A DNA stretch of 48,466 nt from Staphylococcus caprae (GCF_002902725.1 NZ_PPRT01000056.1:1-48466); one strand, 5' to 3'. Numbered from the stretch's first letter, positions 34,970 to 43,210 are shown. Made by a program: numbers and translations. Notes: generated from the sequence alone by a model not told the origin.

Positions 34970-35209
34970 CACTTGCACCTCCCGGATTTCATAACAATAG
35001 ATATATTAACAAAATATATACATTTCCAAAATACATTTGTTTCAATTTATCTAAATAATGAGATAGCCTCAAATTACAAATGATTCATCGGTTAATTTAA
35101 TTTAAGAACACTTCTATAACCAGCGTTTTAATCTTTTATCATTCCACTTTCTAGATAAGATACTCTACGTTTGATTAAGCTTATCTGAATATTTTTGACA
35201 TTAATTTAC

Positions 35210-35241
35210 GTCATTTTGACTAATATACTTGTCAAAATGAC
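35210..35241. promoter_or_regulatory. Operator palindrome of the XRE-ABC operon
   Basis: Perfect 11-bp inverted repeat GTCATTTTGAC / GTCAAAATGAC with a 10-bp centre. It overlaps a likely -35 TTGTCA (35229-35234), with TATGTT (35252-35257) 17 nt on. A third half-site TTTTGACATTAA lies at 35194. A likely autoregulatory binding site of the XRE protein encoded next. Confidence 0.75.
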
Positions 35242-35280
35242 AAAAGTAATATATGTTATGTGTGTAAGGAGTTGATAGAA

Positions 35281-35484
35281 TTGCGAAATCGACTTAAAGA
35301 ATTACGTGCAAGAGATGGATATAACCAGACACAACTTGCTAAAAAAGCAGGCATTTCCAGACAAACTGTCTCATTAATTGAGCGTAATGATTTCACTCCA
35401 TCTATTTTAACCGCTATAAAAATAGCCAAAATTTTTAACGAACCAGTAGAAAATATTTTTATTATTGAGGAGGGAGACTTATGA
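35281..35484 (+). CDS. XRE-family transcriptional regulator
   Basis: 67 residues, a minimal Cro/CI helix-turn-helix: RNRLKELRARDGYNQTQLAKKAGISRQTVSLIERNDFTPSILTAIKIAKIFNEPVENIF. The start is TTG 35281, with AAGGAG 9 nt upstream; an in-frame ATG at 35260 precedes the ribosome-binding site and is too early. Probably a repressor of its own operon through the palindrome at 35210-35241. The stop overlaps the next start (ATGA). Confidence 0.85.
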   Translation: MRNRLKELRARDGYNQTQLAKKAGISRQTVSLIERNDFTPSILTAIKIAKIFNEPVENIFIIEEGDL

Positions 35485-36206
35485 AAGTAGGAAGATACTT
35501 ATTACTAATACTAATAGGAGGAGTAATAGGCGGCTTTATAGGAATGTCAATTGGAGTAATCAATACAAATAATCTTTTGAGACTCACTCATTTTTCAAAT
35601 GTAAAGACAGTCCTAATTATTGTCGGATTAGCAACCATCATTAATATTATTTTGACTTTATATTTATATATTATTCAGAACAATGCACTCAAATATAAAA
35701 AGAAAGTTACTGAAGATATTGAAGATGATTTAGTAGATTATTATGAAAAAAGTGCGAACCTTAACTTTAATAAAGCACATATTATTTATTATGTTGAACT
35801 TATCATAAGTTTTATCAGCTTGTTCCTCATCGTTTTAGGTAACGGTAATGATAAAGTTCTTTTATATGCCCTAATACCTTATTTGTTTACAATCATACCC
35901 TCACTAATGATTGGGTTCTTCGTACAAAAATTTGACCCACGTTATCCAAAATTGGGAGAAAAAAACTATACTGAAAAAGTATTAAACCTATATGATGAAG
36001 GTGAAAAACATATCATACTCCAGTCTATGTACAAAGTCTTTTGTATAAATATCTATTTACTCATGACTGGAATTATTATATTAGGTTTCTTTTCTTTAGC
36101 CACTAACGAAAATCAAACAATTGGTGTATTTATCTTAATTATTCTATTTATCTATAATATTTATACTTATTTTTCTAAACTTATTCGTTTCTATAAACAC
36201 AGTTAA
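35481..36206 (+). CDS. DUF3169-like membrane protein
   Basis: 241 residues, six predicted membrane segments in three pairs (residues 5-28 and 45-68, 104-123 and 128-149, 190-210 and 216-236), with a charged cytosolic loop (KKVTEDIEDDLVDYYEKS). Resembles the DUF3169 family that occurs between an XRE regulator and ABC genes in Firmicutes (recognised by context and length, tentative). Translationally coupled to the regulator. Confidence 0.6.
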   Translation: MKVGRYLLLILIGGVIGGFIGMSIGVINTNNLLRLTHFSNVKTVLIIVGLATIINIILTLYLYIIQNNALKYKKKVTEDIEDDLVDYYEKSANLNFNKAHIIYYVELIISFISLFLIVLGNGNDKVLLYALIPYLFTIIPSLMIGFFVQKFDPRYPKLGEKNYTEKVLNLYDEGEKHIILQSMYKVFCINIYLLMTGIIILGFFSLATNENQTIGVFILIILFIYNIYTYFSKLIRFYKHS

Positions 36207-36234
36207 ATTGTCATTTAATAAGGGGGAAATATGA

Positions 36235-37077
36235 ATGGAAAAGCTTTTAGAAATTAATCATCTAAATAAGTCTTATAATCAGTCAGAGTTTCATCTTTCA
36301 AACATTTCTTTCTCAATTAAGCCTGGGGAAGTTGTCGGTTTAATTGGTAAGAACGGTTCAGGTAAGTCTACACTCATTAATACAATTGTAGGAAATAGAC
36401 ATAAAGATAACGGTAAAATCAGCTTTTTCGACGAAGAAGTCGACGAAGAAGATAATACATATAAAGAGCACATTGGCGTCGTCTTTGATGATTTAAGAGT
36501 ACCTAATAAATTAACGCTCACATCTGTAGATAAAGTATTTGCAAATATATATCGCACTTGGAATAGCGAGGAATTCTTTTCACTAATTAAAGAATTTGAA
36601 TTACCAACACAGAATAAAGTTAATACCTTTTCACGAGGCATGAGAATGAAAACGGCTTTATCAATAGCGATGGCTCATGATTCTAAATTGCTTATTCTTG
36701 ATGAAGCAACTGCTGGAATGGATGTTTCAGGTCGAGAACAAGTAATTGAAATTCTTGAAGATTATACAAATGAAGGTAATGGAATATTAGTTTCATCACA
36801 TATTTCAGAAGATATTGAACAACTCGCTAATAAATTAGTATTTATGAGAGACGGGGAAATCATTTTAAAAGAAAACAAAGAAGAATTACTTAAAAATTAT
36901 GGAATTGTAGAGCAACCAGTGGAATCATTTAATATTTGTAATGAATATCTGGTCGCATCAAGAGAACGCAATCATAACAGAATAAGCTTAGTAAACAATT
37001 ATCAAGAAGTGCCTGGGGCCAAACAAATCAACAATATTGATGATGCTACTAAAATTATTATGCGAGGTGACAAATAA
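36235..37077 (+). CDS. ABC transporter ATP-binding protein
   Basis: 280 residues. Walker A GLIGKNGSGKSTLIN (residues 36-50), signature FSRGMRMKTAL (a non-canonical LSGGQ, as in the YhcH/YtrB/antimicrobial-peptide exporter group), Walker B LLILDEATAGMD and switch His in SSHISED. The C-terminal 70 residues extend past the core. It powers the permease encoded 1 nt into its stop (TAATG). Probable export of a peptide or lipid-like compound; substrate unknown. Confidence 0.88.
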   Translation: MEKLLEINHLNKSYNQSEFHLSNISFSIKPGEVVGLIGKNGSGKSTLINTIVGNRHKDNGKISFFDEEVDEEDNTYKEHIGVVFDDLRVPNKLTLTSVDKVFANIYRTWNSEEFFSLIKEFELPTQNKVNTFSRGMRMKTALSIAMAHDSKLLILDEATAGMDVSGREQVIEILEDYTNEGNGILVSSHISEDIEQLANKLVFMRDGEIILKENKEELLKNYGIVEQPVESFNICNEYLVASRERNHNRISLVNNYQEVPGAKQINNIDDATKIIMRGDK

Positions 37078-37712
37078 TGAAAGGTTTAGTATTAAGTACT
37101 CTCTATGAAACAAAAAAACCATTAATTACTTATTTAATTATTGGAATCATTGCTACAGTAGTAATGACTTTTGCAAGCCCACCTATGAGCGGTTTTATTT
37201 TAATTGCATTATTAATCTCTTCAATTGCAGATAACTTTAAACGAGAAAAAGATTCTAAATGGATGAATTACGTTTCTACACTACCTATAAAACGATCTGA
37301 TTATGTTAAGAGCTACTATTTTCTTTTTTGTATTGTCATAATCATTGCATTGGTGGTTAGTTTTCCGATTGTATTAATCATTACCCATAGTTTCAATATG
37401 GCGTTGATTTCCGCACTTGTTTCTCTTGGTTGTACTGGTATTTATTCCGCCATGTTCCCATTAACATTCAAATTTGGTCCTGAAAATTCCAACACAATCA
37501 TCATGGTAACTGTCTTCTTTATGATTATCATATACTTCATTTTCTATATCCTTGCAGTTATTATAGCCACACATTATGATAATTCAATGGTAGAAATGTT
37601 AAGTAATACAAGAAGTTTACTTGTGTTCGTTGTCTTTGGCATTTTAGGATTAGCAACTTTTGCTTTGACCTATAAATTATCTATAAGTATCTTTAATAAG
37701 AAAGAACTTTAA
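37077..37712 (+). CDS. ABC-2 type permease
   Basis: 211 residues with six membrane segments. The N-terminal KGLVLSTLYETKKPLITYLI and the loop KREKDSKWMNYVSTLPIKRSDYVKSYY are typical of the ABC2_membrane_5 group. That group also includes, from memory, the PSM exporter permeases of staphylococci. It forms the export channel with the preceding ATPase. Last gene of the operon before the terminator at 37786. Confidence 0.8.
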   Translation: MKGLVLSTLYETKKPLITYLIIGIIATVVMTFASPPMSGFILIALLISSIADNFKREKDSKWMNYVSTLPIKRSDYVKSYYFLFCIVIIIALVVSFPIVLIITHSFNMALISALVSLGCTGIYSAMFPLTFKFGPENSNTIIMVTVFFMIIIYFIFYILAVIIATHYDNSMVEMLSNTRSLLVFVVFGILGLATFALTYKLSISIFNKKEL

Positions 37713-37785
37713 TTTCAATAAATATGAAAATTTCGTTCAAACAATAACTAAATAAAATGATTCCTCATTCAATTCTAAATTACTA

Positions 37786-37818
37786 AAAAGACAGGATGTA
37801 CAAATCCTGTCTTTTTTT
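37786..37818 (+). terminator. Terminator of the XRE-ABC operon
   Basis: AAAAGACAGGAT (37786-37797) pairs perfectly with ATCCTGTCTTTT (37804-37815), then a T-run. Confidence 0.95.
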
Positions 37819-37969
37819 AATGACCCTCTCTTTTTAATTGTAGATACTCTTTCTTGAATAAATCATAAACATAACTATCTAAGCATACGCCCTGGATCCA
37901 TTCTTCATTTCTTAGTTTTGAATAGACATTTGATGTATTTTTCGCACAATTCTGGAAATTATCAACACC
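37817..37969 (-). pseudogene. Gene remnant (C-terminal fragment)
   Basis: The minus frame is open for 50 codons between a stop and a final TAA, with no start: QNCAKNTSNVYSKLRNEEW, then IQGVCLDSYVYDLFKKEYL and QLKREGH-stop. The composition is protein-like, so this is probably the end of a lost gene. Family not recognised. It partly overlaps the terminator on one side and the DnaA-box region on the other. Confidence 0.5.
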
Positions 37970-38056
37970 TTATCATATTATGTGGATAACTCCTAATTTA
38001 CCTTTAAACGTTGATAAATGTGGGTTATGCAATATCTATCCATAAAGTTATCCACA
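37959..38056. promoter_or_regulatory. DnaA-box cluster
   Basis: Two perfect consensus boxes in opposite orientation: TGTGGATAA at 37981-37989 (minus) and TTATCCACA at 38048-38056 (plus). A near-match TTATCAACA is at 37959-37967. They lie in the spacer before the MFS gene, in AT-rich DNA. They may bind or titrate DnaA, or regulate the neighbouring gene (inference). Confidence 0.6.
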
Positions 38057-38168
38057 AATTTTAATTGATTATGTGAGTAATGTTAATAAAATTTTAAACT
38101 TAGGTTAATTTTAACTTAATGACACTCAATTACGCTTAAAAAGACAAAAAATGTAAGGGAATGATAAT

Positions 38169-39527
38169 ATGGAAATCGTAAAATCTAAAAATGATTTATT
38201 TAGAATTATTGATCATGCAGATCAGAAACACACATCTAAAATTCTACTTTTCATGATATTGGGAACGATCTTTTTAGATGCTTATGACATCACAATTCTA
38301 GGAACTATGACCGATCAACTCACGAAACAATTTCATTTGTCTCCAACAATGCTTTCAGTTGTCATGACCTCTTTACCTATCGGGGCACTTTTTGGTGCAA
38401 TTCTCGGTGGCTCCCTCGCACATAAATTTGGTCGTAAACGTATTTTATCCGTATCTTTACTTATTCTCGTGATTACTTCTTTAGGTGCATCACTTGCTCC
38501 AAATCTCTTTATTTTACTTACATGCCGCTTCATTATGGGCTTCGCTATCGGTATGGACAGTCCTGTTGCCTTCACTTTTATCGCAGAAATCAGTAATAAA
38601 TGGCAGAAAGGCCGTAACGTCAACTACTGGCAAGTTGTTTGGTACGTAGCAATTGTCGTATCTGCACTTGTGGTTATTGCATTCTTCGTTATGGGTACAG
38701 GCGAACATTTATGGAGATTTGCAGTAGGCTTTGGTGCATTCATTGCTCTCGTGCTTTACATTTTACGTATCAAATATTTGAAAGAGAGTCCAACATGGAT
38801 CATTAATCATCATTCATTAGAAGAAGCTACTGAATATGTAAGAAATAATTATGATGTAAATCTTAAGTTAGAGGGTAACGGAACTTCATTTTCCGAAAAT
38901 AAATCTTCAAAACCATCAATAACTGAACTATTTAAGCCTAAATATTTAAAAAGAATTGTCTTAGCAACTTCAATTTCAACATTGCAAGGGATGCAATACT
39001 ATGGCGTGGGATTATACATACCAATTATTGCAACTTACATTATAAGTAAAGATAAATTAGGCGTCCTACTAGGAACAGCCATTGTCAACATAGCGGGTAT
39101 CATCGGAGCTTACGTAGGATCGCAACTCACTTACAAAGTGGGCACACGTCGCTTAACCATGATTGGTTTCAGTCTCGTCTTGATTGCAATGGTCATGACA
39201 GGCGTGTTCTATCACAGCTTACCAATGATTATTAACACGTTCTTCATCGCTCTATTCTTATTCGGGCACTCTGGTGGTCCGGGTACACAAGGTAAGACGA
39301 TTGCTGCTTTATCATTTCCTACATATTTACGTTCGCAAGCTACCGGTTTCGTAGAATCTGTGAGTCGTACGGGTAGTATTATCGGGACTTTCGTATTCCC
39401 AATCATACTTGCAGCTGTAGGTTTAACAAATACTATGTTAATTCTAGCTATCGTACCGCTCGTTGGTTTAATTATCACGACCGCTTTAAGATGGGAAGCT
39501 GTTGGTAAGAATGTAGAAGACGAATAG
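38169..39527 (+). CDS. MFS transporter, metabolite:H+ symporter type
   Basis: 452 residues with 12 membrane segments. MFS loop motifs are visible: DAYDITILG in TM1, GSLAHKFGRKRIL between TM2 and TM3, RFIMGFAIGMDSP in TM4, a long central loop with KESPTWI, and YLRSQATGFVESVSRTG in the C-half. Resembles the sugar/aromatic-acid branch. Substrate not predictable. The ribosome-binding site is weak (AAGGGAATGATAATATG). The upstream spacer contains the DnaA boxes. Confidence 0.85.
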   Translation: MEIVKSKNDLFRIIDHADQKHTSKILLFMILGTIFLDAYDITILGTMTDQLTKQFHLSPTMLSVVMTSLPIGALFGAILGGSLAHKFGRKRILSVSLLILVITSLGASLAPNLFILLTCRFIMGFAIGMDSPVAFTFIAEISNKWQKGRNVNYWQVVWYVAIVVSALVVIAFFVMGTGEHLWRFAVGFGAFIALVLYILRIKYLKESPTWIINHHSLEEATEYVRNNYDVNLKLEGNGTSFSENKSSKPSITELFKPKYLKRIVLATSISTLQGMQYYGVGLYIPIIATYIISKDKLGVLLGTAIVNIAGIIGAYVGSQLTYKVGTRRLTMIGFSLVLIAMVMTGVFYHSLPMIINTFFIALFLFGHSGGPGTQGKTIAALSFPTYLRSQATGFVESVSRTGSIIGTFVFPIILAAVGLTNTMLILAIVPLVGLIITTALRWEAVGKNVEDE

Positions 39528-39540
39528 AGGATAACCATTT

Positions 39541-39598
39541 AAAAAAGCCTCTTAGCAAGACCTCCCTGAGTTGAGGGTAGTCTACATTGCTAAGAGGC
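39541..39598. terminator. Bidirectional terminator
   Basis: GCCTCTTAGCAA (39547-39558) pairs with TTGCTAAGAGGC (39587-39598), with A6 before the stem (T6 on the minus strand) and an AT-rich tail after. Confidence 0.8.
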
Positions 39599-39607
39599 AT
39601 ATTTATA

Positions 39608-40183
39608 TTAATTAGGGAAAGTACCTGGATTAAATCCACCTTTCCATTGATTCAACGGCCAATATCTAAATAATACTTTACCAACAAGTTGATCTTTATC
39701 GATTAAGCCCACATCTCGACGGCTATCAATACTGTTTTGTCGGTTATCACCTAAGACTAAATACTTATCTTTAGGAATTTTCATATGTCCATTGGCGCCT
39801 TTAAGATTCTTCGATTTAAAGTTCTCAGTTAAATATTCACCGACTTTATGTTTCTTATTGTAATTTAAATAAGGTTCTGAAACCTTCTTATTATTTAAAT
39901 ACAATTGGTCTTTCTTATACTCAACTGTATCTCCGGGTTTACCGATTAAACGTTTAATATAGTCATCTTTCTTTGTCGCATGGAAAATGACTACATCACC
40001 TGAATTAATATGGTCTAATGTTTTAGAAATTCGGCTCACCATAACTTTATCTCTATCTTCAAAAGTAGGATGCATAGACTCCCCTGAGACGGTATAGGAA
40101 GTAAACAGGAATTTCTGTACTAAACCTACAATGATGAGCGCAACAGCGATAGCAATAATCCATTCTAATATCTCTTTTTTCAT
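39608..40183 (-). CDS. Type I signal peptidase
   Basis: 191 residues, exactly the usual staphylococcal SpsB length. One N-terminal membrane anchor (5-27), catalytic Ser36 in SGESMHPT, catalytic Lys77 in DDYIKRLIGKPGD, and box E GDNRQNSIDSRRDVG. Both catalytic residues are intact, so it is an active enzyme rather than an inactive SpsA type. It is the last gene of an operon with a secreted Ser-rich protein and a lipoprotein, which suggests an extra, possibly dedicated enzyme. Whether this is the only SpsB of the strain cannot be seen. Confidence 0.9.
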   Translation of the reverse strand: MKKEILEWIIAIAVALIIVGLVQKFLFTSYTVSGESMHPTFEDRDKVMVSRISKTLDHINSGDVVIFHATKKDDYIKRLIGKPGDTVEYKKDQLYLNNKKVSEPYLNYNKKHKVGEYLTENFKSKNLKGANGHMKIPKDKYLVLGDNRQNSIDSRRDVGLIDKDQLVGKVLFRYWPLNQWKGGFNPGTFPN

Positions 40184-40208
40184 GATTTAGACTCCTTGAT
40201 TCTTTAAA

Positions 40209-40376
40209 TTATTCTTCTTCATCATCTTCAACATTGTGAATGATATAACCAGCCAATAAAGCTGCAGGGATGCCGATAAATGGTGTGAACATTGTACTGA
40301 ATACGAAACCAAATACGAGTGTAAATAAGATACCCAAGTATCCACTCTTCTTCTCTTTATCAATAAATGCTTTCAT
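40209..40376 (-). CDS. 55-residue membrane protein between secreted proteins and signal peptidase
   Basis: Reads KAFIDKEKKSGYLGILFTL, then VFGFVFSTMFTPFIGIPAALL and AGYIIHNVEDDEEE. One or two hydrophobic segments end in an acidic tail. GGAG lies 13 nt before ATG 40376; a TTG directly before it would be spaced better, so the true start may be 3 nt earlier. Spacing to both neighbours is 25-28 nt, so it is co-transcribed. No family recognised. Confidence 0.7.
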   Translation of the reverse strand: MKAFIDKEKKSGYLGILFTLVFGFVFSTMFTPFIGIPAALLAGYIIHNVEDDEEE

Positions 40377-40404
40377 CAAAGATTTAATTCTCCTTTAATG
40401 CTCA

Positions 40405-41061
40405 TTATTGTACTATACCATTTTTAATTTTTACATTCTTACCTGTCTTAATTTTATCGTATTGCTTTTTAGGTACCACAATGACACGTTTACCCTTTTT
40501 AGTTTGAACAGTCACAGTATATAACTTTTCATTTGATTTCATCTGCTGTTTTAACATATTCATTTGGTATCTCACACTATCTTTCTTCGCCTGTTGATCA
40601 TGAGATGAAGATGCAATGATATAGAAATATAACCAATTGTTATAGTAAGAAGTCGCCATATATTGTGATGTATAAGGCGCGCCAGAACTATACGGACGTC
40701 TTGGAGCCATCAATGAACGAGACTGTGATCTCATATTTTGAGTACTCTGTCTATACTTTGAAGCATTTGCACTAGATTTCATACTACTTGATCTAGCTGC
40801 CTGTTGCGCTGCACGTTGACTCGATTGTTGAGCAGTCCGAGATGCATTCGCTGCACTTGAACGACTCATTGATGAACTTGATGATGTTGAGCCTCTTGAA
40901 GCCGACGAAGACGCACTCGATGAACTACTGCTTGAACTACTTGAGCTAGAGCCACTAGACCCTCCTGATGTTGCAGCATCTAATTCCGTCGATAACATAC
41001 CGAGTGAGGCTGTAGTGATAACAATCATTAAACTTATAAATTTAAATATTTTACGTTTCAT
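40405..41061 (-). CDS. Serine-rich secreted protein
   Basis: 218 residues. A Sec signal peptide (about 1-29, ending LDAA-TSGG) is followed by a poly-serine/glycine/alanine tract (30-75) and Arg/Gln/Ser-rich sequence to about 118. Then comes a Tyr/aromatic stretch (YSSGAPYTSQYMATSYYNNWLYFYII around 122-150) and a Lys-rich C-terminal domain with TVTVQTKKGKRVIVVPKKQYD. No LPXTG. Fourteen nt after the lipoprotein gene. The AAT-SGG junction would suit the signal peptidase encoded downstream. Family unknown. Confidence 0.7.
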   Translation of the reverse strand: MKRKIFKFISLMIVITTASLGMLSTELDAATSGGSSGSSSSSSSSSSSSASSSASRGSTSSSSSMSRSSAANASRTAQQSSQRAAQQAARSSSMKSSANASKYRQSTQNMRSQSRSLMAPRRPYSSGAPYTSQYMATSYYNNWLYFYIIASSSHDQQAKKDSVRYQMNMLKQQMKSNEKLYTVTVQTKKGKRVIVVPKKQYDKIKTGKNVKIKNGIVQ

Positions 41062-41075
41062 CTACTCACCTTTTC

Positions 41076-41456
41076 CTATTTAGATACTTCATCTTTTGAA
41101 ACTGCTTTACCTTCAACATCATCATCTCCGTACATCATATATGGCGGACGATAAACGTGTACCTTGCTTCCATCTTTAACAATGTATGGCTTTTTATTAC
41201 CATCACTTAGAATGTGTTCATAAACATGTTTTAAATCCGTTCTTTCTAAATGTGAATTTCCATTTTTATCTTTATATTTAATCTCGACATTAGGAGTTTC
41301 TTCTTTACCATCATTCAATACTTCATAATATTCGTATTCATATTTATCAGATTTCTGACTTTCTTTCGACGGCTCTTTTTGCTCTCCAGAACCCCCACAC
41401 GCTGTTAAAATAAAAGATAAACCTAATACACTTACTAATAGTATTAACCTTTTCAT
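41076..41456 (-). CDS. Small lipoprotein, first gene of the signal peptidase operon
   Basis: 126 residues: lipoprotein signal KRLILLVSVLGLSFILTACGG with lipobox LTAC, then a charged linker rich in Glu/Lys/Ser and a domain with KYEYEYYEVLNDGKEETPNVE, HLERTDLKHVYEHIL and VHVYRPPYMMYGDDD. Start 41456 rather than the ATG two codons earlier, since GGAG is 7 nt away. Anchored outside the membrane. Function unknown. Confidence 0.75.
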   Translation of the reverse strand: MKRLILLVSVLGLSFILTACGGSGEQKEPSKESQKSDKYEYEYYEVLNDGKEETPNVEIKYKDKNGNSHLERTDLKHVYEHILSDGNKKPYIVKDGSKVHVYRPPYMMYGDDDVEGKAVSKDEVSK

Positions 41457-41619
41457 AAACATACTCCTTTACCAATGATTCAAAGTTTCATATGAATTAT
41501 AACAATCATTTTTTAAAATTCTATTAAGATTTAAATAAACTTAATGCTTTATAATGTTGATTAACTTCATCATCTCATAAATTAATTATGTAATACAAAT
41601 CACTTTTAAAAATTCATAT

Positions 41620-41660
41620 AAAAAGTGTTGAGATTTCATCTTTCAATGATTCTCAACACT
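41620..41660 (-). terminator. Terminator of the two small membrane genes
   Basis: AGTGTTGAGA and TCTCAACACT (41624-41633 / 41651-41660) form a perfect 10-bp stem, followed by TTTT on the minus strand. Confidence 0.8.
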
Positions 41661-41666
41661 AGAAAT

Positions 41667-41894
41667 TTAATTATATTGACTTTCCTTAAAATTTTTACTC
41701 ACAATGAGATTGATAATTAACCACACTACTTGGCAGATGATTGGCACTAAAAATATCCCTATCATGACAAAAGTGAATTTATACCATTCTATTCCACTGT
41801 TCAATCCATTCATTAATGTAAATACGAGTAGGCCTATCGCGACGACTCCCCAGAAAATCGTGGCAATCCACCATAAAATCCATGCAATTTTCAT
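41667..41894 (-). CDS. Two-segment hypothetical membrane protein
   Basis: 75 residues: IAWILWWIATIFWGVVAIGLL (segment 1, Trp-rich) and FTFVMIGIFLVPIICQVVWL (segment 2), with a hydrophilic end (SKNFKESQYN). Thirteen nt after the gene at 41908, so a two-gene unit. AGAGG precedes the ATG. Family unknown. Confidence 0.55.
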   Translation of the reverse strand: MKIAWILWWIATIFWGVVAIGLLVFTLMNGLNSGIEWYKFTFVMIGIFLVPIICQVVWLIINLIVSKNFKESQYN

Positions 41895-41907
41895 ACTCTA
41901 ACCTCTC

Positions 41908-42120
41908 TTATTCAAATGGACTATTCTTGTCTATATCTTTTGATCCATTTAGAAAACCATCTTTAATTTGATCAAAATGATTTATAAAATCCACTATCAA
42001 TAGTACTGCTACAATAACTAAAATACCTTTAATCCAACTGCTAACGTGCATTGGTTCTTCACGTTTATAAAAATAGATTCCCAATATAGTCCCAACGATT
42101 AAAACAATTAAAAACGACAT
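41908..42120 (-). CDS. Small hypothetical membrane protein
   Basis: 70 residues from ATG 42120, which has GGGGG before it; the frame is open upstream to about 42273 but without a ribosome-binding site. Two hydrophobic segments: SFLIVLIVGTILGIYFY and WIKGILVIVAVLLIVDFI, then a hydrophilic tail (KDIDKNSPFE). Divergent from the YxeA genes. Function unknown. Confidence 0.55.
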   Translation of the reverse strand: MSFLIVLIVGTILGIYFYKREEPMHVSSWIKGILVIVAVLLIVDFINHFDQIKDGFLNGSKDIDKNSPFE

Positions 42121-42231
42121 CGTGAACCCCCTACAATAATATATGTTACTTGTAGCATAACAAACTTTATGTACAATAAAAATTTTCTTATTAAGTATTC
42201 CGGGCGTCTTATTTTTCAAAACTTTCAACCG

Positions 42232-42296
42232 TGTAAGTTTGAAAAGCCAATTTGTAAGATTAGATAAAGGCAACTTACCAACAAAGCTCCTACAAT
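42232..42296 (+). promoter_or_regulatory. Response-regulator-type promoter of the yxeA-like pair
   Basis: Direct repeats TGTAAG at 42232-42237 and 42253-42258 (21 bp apart), then TTAGATAAAGGCA and a -10 TACAAT at 42291-42296 without a good -35. The promoter at 43211-43275 has identical elements at identical distances. Typical of activation by a BceR/BraR-type regulator. Confidence 0.7.
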
Positions 42297-42330
42297 TAAA
42301 TTGTAAACAAATTAAAGGAGTGAAAGATTC

Positions 42331-42732
42331 ATGAAAGCTTTAAAAATTTCATTAACCACTATAATAGTCATTATTTTATTAATAATAGGATTACTTTTCG
42401 GATTAAAAGTTTATGGTGATCATCACCCAAATAATAAAGATATTAAAAGTTTAAATATGGCTAACCCATTCGAACCCACAAAAGAATATTATGTGAAAAC
42501 GACTAAACCAATGAAACATAACCCTAAGGATTATGAAGATGAAAGCCACATCTATAAAACAACTGGCTATGATGATAATGGTAATAGTAAAAAAATCACA
42601 TATATGGGAATGAAAAAACTCAAACCAAATCACTATTTAAAAATTAAAGAAAAATTAGACACAGTGAAAAGTTATGAAGAAGTTAAAAAAGACAATATCC
42701 CTAAGAAAGCGATGAGTAAATTAGAAAAATAA
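42331..42732 (+). CDS. YxeA-family protein 1
   Basis: 133 residues. The N-terminal membrane anchor/signal (SLTTIIVIILLIIGLLFGL) is followed by a small extracellular domain of the YxeA/DUF1093 type: HPNNKDIKSLN, YYVKTTKPMKHN, YKTTGYDDNGNSKKITYMG and a C-terminal helix. In Bacillus yxeA sits beside a Bce-type ABC exporter of antimicrobial peptides. AAAGGAG precedes. Shares about half its residues with the next gene, so the two are a tandem duplication. Confidence 0.8.
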   Translation: MKALKISLTTIIVIILLIIGLLFGLKVYGDHHPNNKDIKSLNMANPFEPTKEYYVKTTKPMKHNPKDYEDESHIYKTTGYDDNGNSKKITYMGMKKLKPNHYLKIKEKLDTVKSYEEVKKDNIPKKAMSKLEK

Positions 42733-42751
42733 ATGGAGAGTGATTACACAT

Positions 42752-43144
42752 ATGTTAAAGAAACTATTAATAACACTGGGCGTTTTTATTCTTGTTATTG
42801 GCGCCCTCATGTTAGTAGGGAAAATTTACGGGGAACATCATCCAAACGATTCCGTAGTACAAGACTTGAATAAATATAATCCAATGATTCCTAAAGAAGC
42901 GTATTTTGTTAAAACGAATCAACCTGTAAATAAAGAAAAATTAGATAAAGATTTCTACAATTACACTTACAAGACAGTAGGCTATGATGAACAAGGTGAT
43001 GGTAAGAAAATTACTTATACGGCTACTAAGAAGTTAAAAACCAATCATTATCTCAAACTTACAATGAAACAAGGACAAGTTTTGAATTATTCGGAAGTTA
43101 AGACAAATGATATCCCAAAAAATGCGAATAAAAATTTAAATTAA
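42752..43144 (+). CDS. YxeA-family protein 2
   Basis: 130 residues from ATG 42752. Membrane anchor (LLITLGVFILVIGALMLVG), then GEHHPNDSVVQDLNKYNPM, YFVKTNQPVN, YKTVGYDEQGDGKKITYTA and KTNHYLKL, matching protein 1 block by block. A GTG at 42740 lies in the ribosome-binding site and was rejected. Twenty nt after protein 1; the pair ends in a terminator. Confidence 0.8.
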   Translation: MLKKLLITLGVFILVIGALMLVGKIYGEHHPNDSVVQDLNKYNPMIPKEAYFVKTNQPVNKEKLDKDFYNYTYKTVGYDEQGDGKKITYTATKKLKTNHYLKLTMKQGQVLNYSEVKTNDIPKNANKNLN

Positions 43145-43149
43145 ATTTT

Positions 43150-43179
43150 CCACAATCTTTTTAATGGATTGTGGTTTTT
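43150..43179 (+). terminator. Terminator of the yxeA-like pair
   Basis: CCACAATC (43150-43157) pairs perfectly with GATTGTGG (43167-43174), followed by T5. Confidence 0.9.
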
Positions 43180-43210
43180 ATTTTGCAAAATCTTACTAAT
43201 CTTACATACA

